A stretch of 64,000 bases of DNA from Actinomycetes bacterium (GTDB taxonomy: Bacteria > Actinomycetota > Actinomycetes > Nanopelagicales > Nanopelagicaceae), in contig JANYCW010000018.1 in assembly GCA_025360085.1 (NCBI GenBank), forward strand, positions 24,334 through 88,333, read 5' to 3'. The first letter of the stretch is position 1. Each line of letters opens with the position of its first letter. The notes beneath the pieces are model-generated. The model made no database searches. It saw nothing but the letters and a program-made list of their open reading frames with translations, and was not told the DNA's origin. Positions 26,803-35,994 of this stretch are shown in pieces. The position numbers and the translations under genes were made by a program.

Positions 26803-28322
26803 GGGTCTTCGTTCCAGGTGATAGTGCGGCGACCTCCATTGGCGCAGATGAAGTTGCGCAGGCTATTGCTCTGCATGACCCATCCTTAGAGATTGTGCGC
26901 AATGGTTCGCGCGGAGCATTGTGGCTTGAAACGCTCGTGGAAGTAGAAACTCCAACCGGGCGCATCGGATATGGGCCAGTTACTCCAGACGATGTGGAAT
27001 CTCTTTTTGACGCAGATTTTCTCAAAGCAGGAGCCCACCCTTTATTATTAGGCAAAATCGATGCGATTGAATGGTTAGCTTCGCAAGATCGAATTACATT
27101 TGCACGAGTTGGAATAGTTGACCCATCTTCGTTGATTGACTATGAAGCTCACGGAGGATTAGTTGGTCTTCGTAAAGCTCTTTTATTAACACGTGAAGAA
27201 ATTATTGACGAAGTCACTGAATCCGGATTACGCGGCCGCGGCGGTGCTGGTTTTCCTGTTGGATTAAAGTGGCGAACAGTTTCCCAAACAATTAATGCTG
27301 AAAAATATATTTGTTGTAACGCCGATGAGGGCGACAGTGGAACATTTGCCGATCGCATGTTGATCGAAGGTGACCCATTTACATTGATCGAAGGCATGGT
27401 GATCGCAGCGATTGCGGTAGGTGCCACTAAGGGAATTGTTTATTTGCGATCAGAGTATCCTCATGCGATTTCGGCGCTTCAAAGAGCGATCAATGTTGCA
27501 CGAGCAAACTCAGTATTGGGAAGCCAGATTTTAGGAACATCCTACGAATTCGATATTCAGATTCGTATTGGAGCTGGATCCTATGTCTGCGGAGAAGAGA
27601 CCGCGATGTTAGAGAGCATTGAAGGTAAACGTGGCGTCGTGCGGGCAAAGCCACCCGTGCCCGCAATTGAAGGTCTCTTTGGTCTGCCAACGGTCATCAA
27701 TAACGTACTTACCCTCTCCACGGTGCCAATGATTCTTGCCGAGGGTGCTAAAACGTATAAAGCTTTCGGCGTTGGTCGCTCACTTGGGACCCAAGTTTTT
27801 CAATTAGCTGGAAATGTGGCGCGCGGAGGAATCGTTGAAAAAGCTTTTGGCGTAACTTTAAACGAATTAGTACATACGTATGGCGCAGGTACCTTAAGTG
27901 GACGTCCGCTTCGGGCTGTGCAAATCGGAGGGCCCCTAGGCTCGTATTTTTCAACGGCCCAGCTTGAAACTTCAATGGATTACGAATCACTCCTAACGGC
28001 TGGAGGAATGTTAGGTCATGGTGGAATCGTCATTTTTGATGAGAGCGTGGATCTGGCCGAACAAGCTAAATTTGCCATGGAGTTTTGTGCCTTTGAATCC
28101 TGCGGTAAATGCACCCCTTGTCGCATAGGGTCAACGCGCGGGGCTGAGACTATCGATTTAATTATCAGAGGCGTAAAAGTTGATGAAAACAAGAAGTTGC
28201 TCCTGGACTTATGTGAAGTGATGACCGATGGATCTTTGTGTGCGATGGGTGCTTTGACGCCATTACCGGTAAAGAGTGCGATGATTAACTTCCCCGAAGA
28301 CTTCACTGGAGCGCCTAAATGA
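26799..28322 (+). CDS. fdhB: NAD-dependent formate dehydrogenase beta subunit (NuoF-like)
   Basis: A 507-residue diaphorase subunit. Residues 1-120 form a thioredoxin-like N-terminal extension, as in Cupriavidus/Rhodobacter FdhB; GRGGAGFPVGLKW is the NADH site, GAGSYVCGEETAMLESIEG the FMN site, and CGKCTPCRIGS plus a later cysteine bind a [4Fe-4S] cluster. It reduces NAD+ with electrons from FdhA. Packed between the gamma and alpha genes with 4-base overlaps. Confidence 0.9.
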   Translation: MRVFVPGDSAATSIGADEVAQAIALHDPSLEIVRNGSRGALWLETLVEVETPTGRIGYGPVTPDDVESLFDADFLKAGAHPLLLGKIDAIEWLASQDRITFARVGIVDPSSLIDYEAHGGLVGLRKALLLTREEIIDEVTESGLRGRGGAGFPVGLKWRTVSQTINAEKYICCNADEGDSGTFADRMLIEGDPFTLIEGMVIAAIAVGATKGIVYLRSEYPHAISALQRAINVARANSVLGSQILGTSYEFDIQIRIGAGSYVCGEETAMLESIEGKRGVVRAKPPVPAIEGLFGLPTVINNVLTLSTVPMILAEGAKTYKAFGVGRSLGTQVFQLAGNVARGGIVEKAFGVTLNELVHTYGAGTLSGRPLRAVQIGGPLGSYFSTAQLETSMDYESLLTAGGMLGHGGIVIFDESVDLAEQAKFAMEFCAFESCGKCTPCRIGSTRGAETIDLIIRGVKVDENKKLLLDLCEVMTDGSLCAMGALTPLPVKSAMINFPEDFTGAPK

Positions 28323-31312
28323 CGATGATTTTTGAACCGGATTTCGGCACACCGGCTAGTGAAAAATTAGATCAAGTAAGCCTTGAAATCGATGGTCGCA
28401 CCGTTACTGTGGCGGCAGATACATCGATTATGCGCGCGGCCCTGCAAGCAGGGATTGATATCCCGAAACTCTGTTCTACCGACCGATTAAAGGCTTTTGG
28501 TTCGTGCCGCTTATGCGTTATCCAAATAGATGGACGAAACGGTACTCCATCTTCATGTACAACTCCCGTTAGCGAGGGCATGAATGTAATAACTCACTCG
28601 GAAAAGTTAGATCGAATTCGCAAAGGCGTCATGGAGTTGTACTTATCCGATCACCCACTCGAATGTGCAACGGGGGATGAGTGCGAACTCCATGGGGTTG
28701 CTAAGAAAATTGGCATTACCACGAGTCGTTATGCCAGTGTTGATACCCATTTAGATTTAGAAAAAGATGAAAGCAATCCATATTTCACATTTGATTCCAC
28801 TGAGTGCATCGTCTGCAACCGTTGTGTGCGCGCTTGTGATGAAGTTCAAGGTACTTTTGCGTTAACGATTGAAAACCGTGGTTTCCAGGCCCGCGTTTCA
28901 TCGTCGGGTACATCATTTATTGAAAGTGAGTGCGTCTCCTGTGGTGCCTGTGTTCAAGCCTGTCCTACGGGAGCCTTGACTGAAAAAACTCTATTGACCA
29001 TTGGTGCGCCTACGTCTTCAGTAATTACCACGTGCGCCTATTGTGGGGTTGGCTGTTCATTCAAAGCCGAAATGCGTGGGGATGAACTCGTCCGTATGGT
29101 TCCGCTCAAAGCCGGTGGTGCTAATGAGGGACACTCGTGCGTAAAGGGTCGCTTTGCCTATGGCTATGCAACTCATAGTGATCGAATAACACAACCTATG
29201 ATTCGAAACGCAATCACCGATCCGTGGAAAGAAGTTTCATGGAGTGAGGCGATCTCTTTTGCTGCCGCAGGCTTGAAGAAGATTCAAGTCGAGAGTGGCA
29301 TCAATGCAATTGGAGGAATTACTTCTTCACGTTGTACCAATGAAGAAGTCTTCGTTGTTCAAAAAATGGTTCGTGCCGCTTTTGGTAACAACAATGTCGA
29401 TACGTGTGCACGAGTCTGCCATTCACCAACAGGCTATGGCTTAGGTCAAACTTTTGGAACCTCAGCGGGCACACAAGACTTCGAATCGGTCGAGCACAGC
29501 GATGTGATTATGCTTATTGGAGCCAATCCAACTTCTGCGCATCCAGTTTTTGCCTCGCGAATGAAGCAAGCTTTACGCAAAGGCGCTCAGTTAATCGTTA
29601 TCGATCCTCGCGTTATTGCTCTTGTTCGCACTCCTGGGGTAGTTGCAGCTCATCATTTGCAGTTAATGCCAGGCACAAATGTCGCAGTTATCAACGCCTT
29701 GGCCCATGTAATCGCAACGAATGGTTTGATTGATCGCGATTTCGTTGATGCACGATGTGACGCGCAATCCTTTAAAGAGTGGGAGGCATTTATTTCGTTG
29801 CCGGAAAACTCACCAGAGACATTAGAGGCATCCTCTCGTGTTCCTGCCGCGCAGATCCGGGCTGCAGCACATCTATTTGCACAGGCTAAAAATGGCTCGA
29901 TTTATTACGGTCTCGGTGTAACCGAACACAGTCAAGGCTCGACGATGGTAATGGGAATTGCGAACCTAGCTATGGCCACAGGAAATATTGGTCGCAAAGG
30001 TGTCGGGGTCAATCCGCTTCGTGGGCAAAACAATGTTCAAGGATCCTGCGATATGGGCTCCTTTCCACATGAGCTCTCGGGATACCGTCACATTTCAAAT
30101 CCTAGAACGCGAAAGATTTTTAATGATGCGTGGGGAATCCAACTTCAGTCCGAGCCAGGCATGCGCATTCCAAATATGTTTGATGCCGCGATTGCCGGTC
30201 AATATCGTGGTCTTTATGTCCAAGGCGAGGACATTGCCCAGTCCGATCCCAATACATCCCATGTGCACACGGCATTGCGGGCCATGGACATGGTGATAGT
30301 TCAAGATCTATTTCTCAATGAAACGTCGAAGTTCGCGCATGTCTTCTTGCCCGGCACTTCGTTTCTGGAAAAAGATGGCACTTTCACTAATGCTGAGCGC
30401 CGAATAAATCGAGTTCGCCCCGTTATGAAATCCAAAATCGGTAAAAGTGAGTTTGAAGTAACGTGTGATTTAGCCACTGCCATGGGTTATCCAATGTCCT
30501 ATGAAAATGGCGCTGCGATTATGGACGAGATTGCTTTGACCACACCGACTTTTGCCGGTGTCTCATTTGCCAAGTTGGATGAACTCGGAAGCATTCAATG
30601 GCCATGCGATGAAACTAATCCCACTGGCACTCCAACGATGCACGTTGAAAAATTCGTTCGGGGCGAGGGTCAATTTATGCGAACTGCGTACGTGCCAACT
30701 GATGAAAAAGCAACGCGTAAGTTTCCACTCCTGCTCACTACTGGCCGTGTTTTGAGTCAATACAACGTAGGAGCACAAACACGACGCACAGCAAATAATA
30801 TTTGGCATAAAGAAGATATTTTGGATGTGCACGAATCCGATGCCGAGCTTCGTGGAATCAAAGATGGTTCATGGGTAAAACTTTCTAGCCGTGTAGGTGA
30901 AACTATCATGAAAGCGCACATTACCGACGAAGTGCCTGCTGGCGTGGTGTATACAACTTTTCACTTTCCTGAAAGTGGTGCCAATATAATCACAACCGAA
31001 TTTTCAGATTGGGCCACTAACTGTCCAGAGTATAAAGTTACGGCAGTTGAACTTGCGCCAAGTATTATGGGCCCTGGCGATATGGTTGAAACACACATTA
31101 TGGGTGATCCGCAGTTAGATTCGATAGTACGTATGGCTAATCAGATTGCCGCCAATATCCCCGCCGCTGATGCCCCTGAAATTAAGGTTGCACACCATAT
31201 TGTTCAGTTCTGGACGCCAGCGATGATCGAGCGCCTACACAATGATGTTAACAAGACTGATCTCTCGCCAACAGTCCTAAAGGCGATTGAGATTTTGTTA
31301 GTGCGAAATTAA
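28319..31312 (+). CDS. fdhA: NAD-dependent molybdenum formate dehydrogenase alpha subunit (Cys type)
   Basis: A 997-residue catalytic subunit. N-terminal plant-type [2Fe-2S] domain (cysteines in CSTD, SCRLC and SSC), NuoG-like Cys/His segment, two [4Fe-4S] ferredoxin motifs (CIVCNRCVRACDEVQ and CVSCGACVQACP), then the bis-MGD domain starting CAYCGVGCSF. The active-site motif CARVCHSPTG has Cys367 where E. coli FdhF has selenocysteine (RVUHGPS). It oxidises formate to CO2. Last gene of the operon; it overlaps the convergent DUF1638 gene by 15 bases. FdhD at 46.2 kb and the Moco operon at 15.5 kb would mature it. Confidence 0.93.
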   Translation: MTMIFEPDFGTPASEKLDQVSLEIDGRTVTVAADTSIMRAALQAGIDIPKLCSTDRLKAFGSCRLCVIQIDGRNGTPSSCTTPVSEGMNVITHSEKLDRIRKGVMELYLSDHPLECATGDECELHGVAKKIGITTSRYASVDTHLDLEKDESNPYFTFDSTECIVCNRCVRACDEVQGTFALTIENRGFQARVSSSGTSFIESECVSCGACVQACPTGALTEKTLLTIGAPTSSVITTCAYCGVGCSFKAEMRGDELVRMVPLKAGGANEGHSCVKGRFAYGYATHSDRITQPMIRNAITDPWKEVSWSEAISFAAAGLKKIQVESGINAIGGITSSRCTNEEVFVVQKMVRAAFGNNNVDTCARVCHSPTGYGLGQTFGTSAGTQDFESVEHSDVIMLIGANPTSAHPVFASRMKQALRKGAQLIVIDPRVIALVRTPGVVAAHHLQLMPGTNVAVINALAHVIATNGLIDRDFVDARCDAQSFKEWEAFISLPENSPETLEASSRVPAAQIRAAAHLFAQAKNGSIYYGLGVTEHSQGSTMVMGIANLAMATGNIGRKGVGVNPLRGQNNVQGSCDMGSFPHELSGYRHISNPRTRKIFNDAWGIQLQSEPGMRIPNMFDAAIAGQYRGLYVQGEDIAQSDPNTSHVHTALRAMDMVIVQDLFLNETSKFAHVFLPGTSFLEKDGTFTNAERRINRVRPVMKSKIGKSEFEVTCDLATAMGYPMSYENGAAIMDEIALTTPTFAGVSFAKLDELGSIQWPCDETNPTGTPTMHVEKFVRGEGQFMRTAYVPTDEKATRKFPLLLTTGRVLSQYNVGAQTRRTANNIWHKEDILDVHESDAELRGIKDGSWVKLSSRVGETIMKAHITDEVPAGVVYTTFHFPESGANIITTEFSDWATNCPEYKVTAVELAPSIMGPGDMVETHIMGDPQLDSIVRMANQIAANIPAADAPEIKVAHHIVQFWTPAMIERLHNDVNKTDLSPTVLKAIEILLVRN

Positions 31313-31882
31313 CTCTAAAACTTGTCTCGTTAAACCGGTAAGGCCAACGGCACGAATCTCTAAAGGTAGAGCGATTTCTGATGCGGCATCGCGCGCGGCC
31401 TGTTCTAGCTCTGCGGTTGGCCTCTGGGCCAGCCACATAACACGCGAATAGTTCTTAAAATAATCATCGCGCAAATGTGGATACTTATCTAGACCAAGTT
31501 CAATGATGACGCTTCGGTGGAAGGACTTCACGAGAAAATCCGTCAAAAAGTAAGTACCGGCATTCTCGGCCATGATTGCTTCAATCTCAGAGCGTCCGGC
31601 AAAGATGTCGTAGCAGTGGTTTCCGCCAAGACGCTTTACATTATGTCGCTCAATCACAGTATCGAGGGCACCATACGTGCCACAGTCGGCATAGGCGACC
31701 GCGCATTGTGAGTGTTTTTCTTTGACCTCTAACAACAGCGCATCGACTTCACTGGCAATTTTTTCAGGACGGTTATGCAATAAGGGTGGTAGCGGATATA
31801 TAACAATATCGAGGTTGTGTTCGGCCGCAATCTCTGCAATATGAGTTGCCAACGCGCCGCAGGCAACGATGCCGATACTCAT
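31298..31882 (-). CDS. DUF1638 domain protein
   Basis: A 194-residue soluble protein matching DUF1638: VACGALA at the start, VAYADCGTYGALD, GGNHCYDIFAG and FLTDFLVKSFHRSV. Conserved cysteines and a histidine suggest metal or cofactor binding, but no function is known to me. In other genomes it often accompanies MttB-family and corrinoid proteins. Here it is the last gene of the corrinoid operon, overlapping the activator gene by four bases. Confidence 0.8.
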   Translation of the reverse strand: MSIGIVACGALATHIAEIAAEHNLDIVIYPLPPLLHNRPEKIASEVDALLLEVKEKHSQCAVAYADCGTYGALDTVIERHNVKRLGGNHCYDIFAGRSEIEAIMAENAGTYFLTDFLVKSFHRSVIIELGLDKYPHLRDDYFKNYSRVMWLAQRPTAELEQAARDAASEIALPLEIRAVGLTGLTRQVLELISH

Positions 31883-33687
31883 ATTGGAAAAGCTAGACGA
31901 TCTACAAACTTATCATTGAAATCTGGGCGATCAGAGAGTTCGATGTAATTAATCTCTTCTAAAAGCGCGTTCGCGCCGTGTCGCTCTTGTGCCGATAATA
32001 AAACCATTTTCGCACCTTCACCAGCAACGTTACCTGCTGACAAGATGCGCATTACTGAAAGTTTAGGCACGAGGCCAATCTTGATTGCAGATGCGGGGGA
32101 AAGGTAAGAACCAAAAGAGCCAGCCAGTAGCACTTGCTGAATCTCACTTTCTGCAACACCAAACTCCTCAAGAAGCAACGCCCAACCCGTAGCTATAGCG
32201 GCCTTAGCAAATTGGAGTTCGCGAACATCGCGCTGAGATAAAAAGACACAGTCCGATAAATCTCCAACTTCTTTGCTCCACGTTAGAACAAATACACGCT
32301 CACCTTCTCGAGTGAGCAAGCGATCAGATAGTGTCGGGGCAACCTGCGCGGCAATCTCATCAGTTACAAATCGACCAGAGTGATCGAGGAGGCCAACACT
32401 GACGAGACTGGCACAAGCATCAACTAAGCCAGAGCCACAGATTCCAATTGCTGGAGTGTCATCGATTGTTCCAATAATTAACGCTCCATCAACGATTTTG
32501 ATCGTCTCGATCGCACCTGATGCGGCGCGAACACCGCACTTAATACTTGCAGCTTCAAAGGCCGGACCTGCCGGAGCTGCCGTCGCCAATATTTTTTCGC
32601 CATCACCGAGAACGATTTCACAGTTAGTTCCAACGTCGATGAAGAGGCGCAAACGTTTATCGCGATCCATGCCCGATGCAAGCGCGCCAGCAATAATGTC
32701 GCCACCAACATAGGCACCTAGAGATGGCAAGATGACCGCCTTTGCCCTTGGGTGAATTGCGATTCCGATATCAACTGCATCGACATCAGGGAAATCAGCC
32801 GCGGCCATGATAAATGGCGCCACACCTAGCGGTTCAGGATCGATGCCAAGAAGTAGCTGATTCATTGTGGCATTGCCTGCGATAGCAATCTCATAGACAT
32901 GAAGCGGATTTATGTTTGCCTCATCGCACACCTCTTGCGTGAGTTGATTGAGTGTCTCTTGCGCCAGAGCCGAAAGCTTTGCGAGGGCAGCGGGATCGAG
33001 CATGGTTGCACTGATTCTTGTAATGACATCGGCGCCAAAAGGTTGTTGTTTATTTAGAATCGACTTCACTGCAAGAGGTGTACCGGTATTTAAATCTAAT
33101 AGCGTGGCAACAACGGTGGTTGTACCTAAGTCGTAGGCAATTCCATAACGAAATGCGGTGGTATCACCTGGCTCTATATCGATGAAATCTTGATCAACAA
33201 AAACGGCCGTGACTTTAAAGTTAGATGCACGCAGAATCCGAGGAAGGTTGCGCATGGATGCAAGAGAGGCCGTGCCCTCGATATCATCGATGGCATCAAA
33301 GAGTCGAACAAGGTCGGTGCGTTGATCATGCAGCGTCGGCTCTTCTAACTCAACATATCGTTTTTGAACGGCTGGCCGCAGAATAACTTGGCGCCCGACA
33401 CCGACGGTTGCCGCTTTCGGACGAGTAGTAAGGGCTGGAACATCGATAGAGATATCGGTATTTGTACGCACTAAACACGCTAATCGCCAACCCTGCTTAA
33501 TTTCACTTTCAGTGAAGGCGCGAAAATCTAACTTTGATGGTTCAACATTGCCATCCGTAATCTTTATTCGACACTTTTTACATGTTCCATAACCGCCACA
33601 CGTAGAATCAATCGCAATTCCATTCCATGACGCCGCATCAAATGCACTTACACCTGTAGGTACGGTTATAGTTTTTTCAGATGCCAC
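31879..33687 (-). CDS. RACo-like corrinoid activation protein (2Fe-2S plus ASKHA/DUF4445)
   Basis: A 602-residue protein from GTG 33687. An N-terminal [2Fe-2S] ferredoxin domain (CGGYGTCKKC plus a later Cys) is followed by a linker and a long ASKHA-type ATPase region with DLGTTTVVATLLDL, FIDVGTNCEIVLGDG and LLAGSFGSYL. RACo proteins use ATP to reduce inactive Co(II)-corrinoid back to Co(I). The frame stays open upstream for another 34 codons to the mtgA-like stop, with protein-like sequence but no ATG, GTG or TTG, so the true start may be an ATT near 33783. Placed among its corrinoid partners. Confidence 0.87.
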   Translation of the reverse strand: MASEKTITVPTGVSAFDAASWNGIAIDSTCGGYGTCKKCRIKITDGNVEPSKLDFRAFTESEIKQGWRLACLVRTNTDISIDVPALTTRPKAATVGVGRQVILRPAVQKRYVELEEPTLHDQRTDLVRLFDAIDDIEGTASLASMRNLPRILRASNFKVTAVFVDQDFIDIEPGDTTAFRYGIAYDLGTTTVVATLLDLNTGTPLAVKSILNKQQPFGADVITRISATMLDPAALAKLSALAQETLNQLTQEVCDEANINPLHVYEIAIAGNATMNQLLLGIDPEPLGVAPFIMAAADFPDVDAVDIGIAIHPRAKAVILPSLGAYVGGDIIAGALASGMDRDKRLRLFIDVGTNCEIVLGDGEKILATAAPAGPAFEAASIKCGVRAASGAIETIKIVDGALIIGTIDDTPAIGICGSGLVDACASLVSVGLLDHSGRFVTDEIAAQVAPTLSDRLLTREGERVFVLTWSKEVGDLSDCVFLSQRDVRELQFAKAAIATGWALLLEEFGVAESEIQQVLLAGSFGSYLSPASAIKIGLVPKLSVMRILSAGNVAGEGAKMVLLSAQERHGANALLEEINYIELSDRPDFNDKFVDRLAFPI

Positions 33688-33785
33688 CGAACTATCTTTT
33701 TCAAGCGACCTGAAGGCAAGTTTGACTCGTCCCGTGCCATCGTGATGGGGGACAAGCGATGGATCTAACTCTTTTTTAGAAATTG

Positions 33786-34667
33786 TTACGCACCATTTTC
33801 AGAAATTTGCGCAGCCTTTGCGGCTTGCATCGCTCTAAATCGTGTAATCCAGTTTGAGCCCCAAGGATCTAAACCGAGAAGTAAATCGGCCGCACGCACA
33901 GACTCAACTATTTGATGGGTACGGGCATCCATTACCGCACTTGTTAGACCATGTGACATCGCCGCAGGCAAGAACGCGGCATTAAGTGCATGTCGATATG
34001 GAAGACCAAAAGAAATGTTGGATGCGCCAAGAGTCATGTTCAGCCCCCACTTCTCGCGGATTAAATAGATTGTTTCTAAAGTAATTTTTACCGCTTCTGG
34101 ATCTGCGCCAACGGTCATGGCAAGCGGATCGATAACGAGATCTTCAAGTGGAATGCCATGTTTTTCAACTGCGCGAACAATCTTTTCAGTAATCACCATA
34201 CGCTCAGCCGCAGTCGCTGGAATCCCAGTCTCATCATTAGGTAGGGCGATAATTGCTGCGCCATGTTTTTTAATCAAAGGCAGAACGAGCTCCATTCGCT
34301 CATCCTCGCCAGTGACGCTATTTACAAGTGCCTTACCTTGATAAGCCTCTAGTCCGGCTTGTAGAGCTTCGATAATCGAGGAGTCGATACAAATCGGCAT
34401 ATCGGTCAAGGTTTGGATCAATGTGATGGCCTTAGACAAGAGTGCTGGTTCGTCCGTTAATGGCACTCCCATGTTTACATCGAGCACGTCGGCGCCACCA
34501 GCAATCTGATCAAAGACATCTTTTTCAATGGCAGAGAGATCGCCCGCTCGGAGTTGGAGTTGAAACTTTTTGCGCCCCGTTGGATTTATGCGCTCACCAA
34601 TAATGCAAAAAGGCTGGTCATGACCGATGGTGACTGTTTTGCCATGGGAAGAAAGAACTGTATGCAT
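33786..34667 (-). CDS. Methyl-THF:corrinoid methyltransferase (pterin-binding, MtgA/AcsE-like)
   Basis: A 293-residue TIM-barrel pterin-binding protein. Family features: IIGERINPTGRKKF, GADVLDVNMGVP, PICIDSS, LVNSVTG and the TLGASNISFGLP segment. Proteins of this type move methyl groups between methyl-THF and a corrinoid protein. Here I infer the direction corrinoid to THF, completing demethylation begun by the MttB-family enzyme. 32 bases separate it from metF upstream. Confidence 0.87.
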   Translation of the reverse strand: MHTVLSSHGKTVTIGHDQPFCIIGERINPTGRKKFQLQLRAGDLSAIEKDVFDQIAGGADVLDVNMGVPLTDEPALLSKAITLIQTLTDMPICIDSSIIEALQAGLEAYQGKALVNSVTGEDERMELVLPLIKKHGAAIIALPNDETGIPATAAERMVITEKIVRAVEKHGIPLEDLVIDPLAMTVGADPEAVKITLETIYLIREKWGLNMTLGASNISFGLPYRHALNAAFLPAAMSHGLTSAVMDARTHQIVESVRAADLLLGLDPWGSNWITRFRAMQAAKAAQISENGA

Positions 34668-34699
34668 AGTGCGTCCCTATCTCTTAAGTAATCTGGCTA

Positions 34700-35605
34700 T
34701 TAAGTAATCTGCCATTTCGGCGTTCTGCCGAGATCGCTCATAAAATCATTGATGGACTCATCATGTCGAAAATCTGTCACATGCAAACCACGGACTCCCG
34801 GAAGAGTTAACGCGTGCGATGCCAGTTCAAGGGCTACCTTATAGGCCTCATTGCTCTGATCGCTGGCACTTTGTACGCGGGTCAATATCGTGGCTGGAAC
34901 GTCGATGCCTGCAACCTTATCATTCATGAAGCCCAAACCTTTGGCGCTTTTGACTAAGACAACGGTCGGTAAGAGCTTTAAATCAGGCGCGATTTTAGCC
35001 ACACCTTTGCAAAAAGCCTCGAGTCGATCGGGGTAAAAACAAATCTGCAGTTGCAAGAACTTTGCACCTGCTCGGTACTTTTTAAGTGCACGCAGTATTC
35101 GATAATCAAATGGGGCCGCCGCAGCATTCTCAACCGCGCCAAGATAAAAATCAGGAGCCGGACGTATGGTGCGCCCTGACAGTGTTTTGCCGTTTGTCAT
35201 TGCGCGCGCGATGTTGATTGCTTGGATGCTATCGATATCAAAGACTCTTCGAGCCTCTGGTTCATCCCCTGCCGTGACATCATCGCCGGTCAAAAGAGAG
35301 ATATTTGTAATGCCATGTAAAGCCGCCCCTAGCATGTCGGATTGAATTGCTAGTCGGTTCTTATCGCGACAGACAATCTGCATGATCGGCTCAAGGCCAT
35401 GCATCGCCATTGCAATTGCAGTAGCAGTGTTAGATGTATGTGCATGGGCGGCAGGATTATCCGTGGCGTTAACGGCATCAAACCACGGTGCCAATCGGGC
35501 GGAATTCTTTTGCACGCTTGCCATTCCACCACCAGTAATGGATGCAAACTCGGCGGTAAAGACGGCATCATTGCTATTTTCTAATTTTTCACGTAGAACT
35601 GACAT
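34700..35605 (-). CDS. Methylenetetrahydrofolate reductase (MetF-like)
   Basis: A 301-residue TIM-barrel MTHFR with VFTAEFASITGG at the start (active-site Glu), a central FDIDSIQAINIARAMTNG region, FYLGAVENAAA and KFLQLQICFYPDRLEAF with the conserved QxQ-type pattern. It interconverts methylene-THF and methyl-THF. In this operon it probably oxidises methyl-THF. I start at ATG 35605, which overlaps the metV-like stop (TGATG); the TTG one codon earlier is less likely. Electron acceptor unknown. Confidence 0.87.
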   Translation of the reverse strand: MSVLREKLENSNDAVFTAEFASITGGGMASVQKNSARLAPWFDAVNATDNPAAHAHTSNTATAIAMAMHGLEPIMQIVCRDKNRLAIQSDMLGAALHGITNISLLTGDDVTAGDEPEARRVFDIDSIQAINIARAMTNGKTLSGRTIRPAPDFYLGAVENAAAAPFDYRILRALKKYRAGAKFLQLQICFYPDRLEAFCKGVAKIAPDLKLLPTVVLVKSAKGLGFMNDKVAGIDVPATILTRVQSASDQSNEAYKVALELASHALTLPGVRGLHVTDFRHDESINDFMSDLGRTPKWQIT

Positions 35606-35991
35606 CAATGTTTACGATTCTCAACTATCCAACCAGCAGGAACTTGTTGATCTCGCTTCGTCACTAAGTTTATCCAAGAAGACGTGCCTTGCAGTTGCAT
35701 ATCAACGGGCGGTCGCAGTTCATTGAAATGCGCTTTCCATACTTTTGGAAGTGGCAGTGAAACACTGCGATCGTAGGCTTTCACCCAAATACACTGCATC
35801 TCTGGCTTTACTTCGCACCATCCACCTTCTCGAACCCCGCCACATGGACCGTTGCGTAAAGTTTTTGGACAGGTCATGGGACAGGTCATTCCGGTTGAGT
35901 GCAAGACGCACTGTCCGCACATACGACAGTCCCAAATCGGTTTTTTCACCGCATCTTCAAGTAAAGGTAGAAGCTTTTTTAAAATTGCCAA
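35605..35991 (-). CDS. MetV-like methylenetetrahydrofolate reductase C-terminal domain protein
   Basis: A 128-residue Cys-rich protein. Cysteines cluster in WDCRMCGQCVLHSTGMTCPMTCPK and RNGPCGGVREGGWCEV, split here by a few residues, and a tail follows without cysteines. This is the MTHFR_C/MetV zinc or iron-sulfur domain, which in acetogens pairs with MetF. TTG 35991 lies three bases after the corrinoid protein stop and is followed by AILKKL. Immediate overlap with metF argues for a MetF-MetV complex. Confidence 0.83.
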   Translation of the reverse strand: MAILKKLLPLLEDAVKKPIWDCRMCGQCVLHSTGMTCPMTCPKTLRNGPCGGVREGGWCEVKPEMQCIWVKAYDRSVSLPLPKVWKAHFNELRPPVDMQLQGTSSWINLVTKRDQQVPAGWIVENRKH

Positions 35992-35994
35992 TTT

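Noticed and set aside
26377..31312. Part of a respiratory complex I (nuoEFG)
   Set aside because: The large subunit is a complete molybdopterin enzyme with the formate dehydrogenase active-site motif CARVCHSPTG, and no other nuo genes are nearby.
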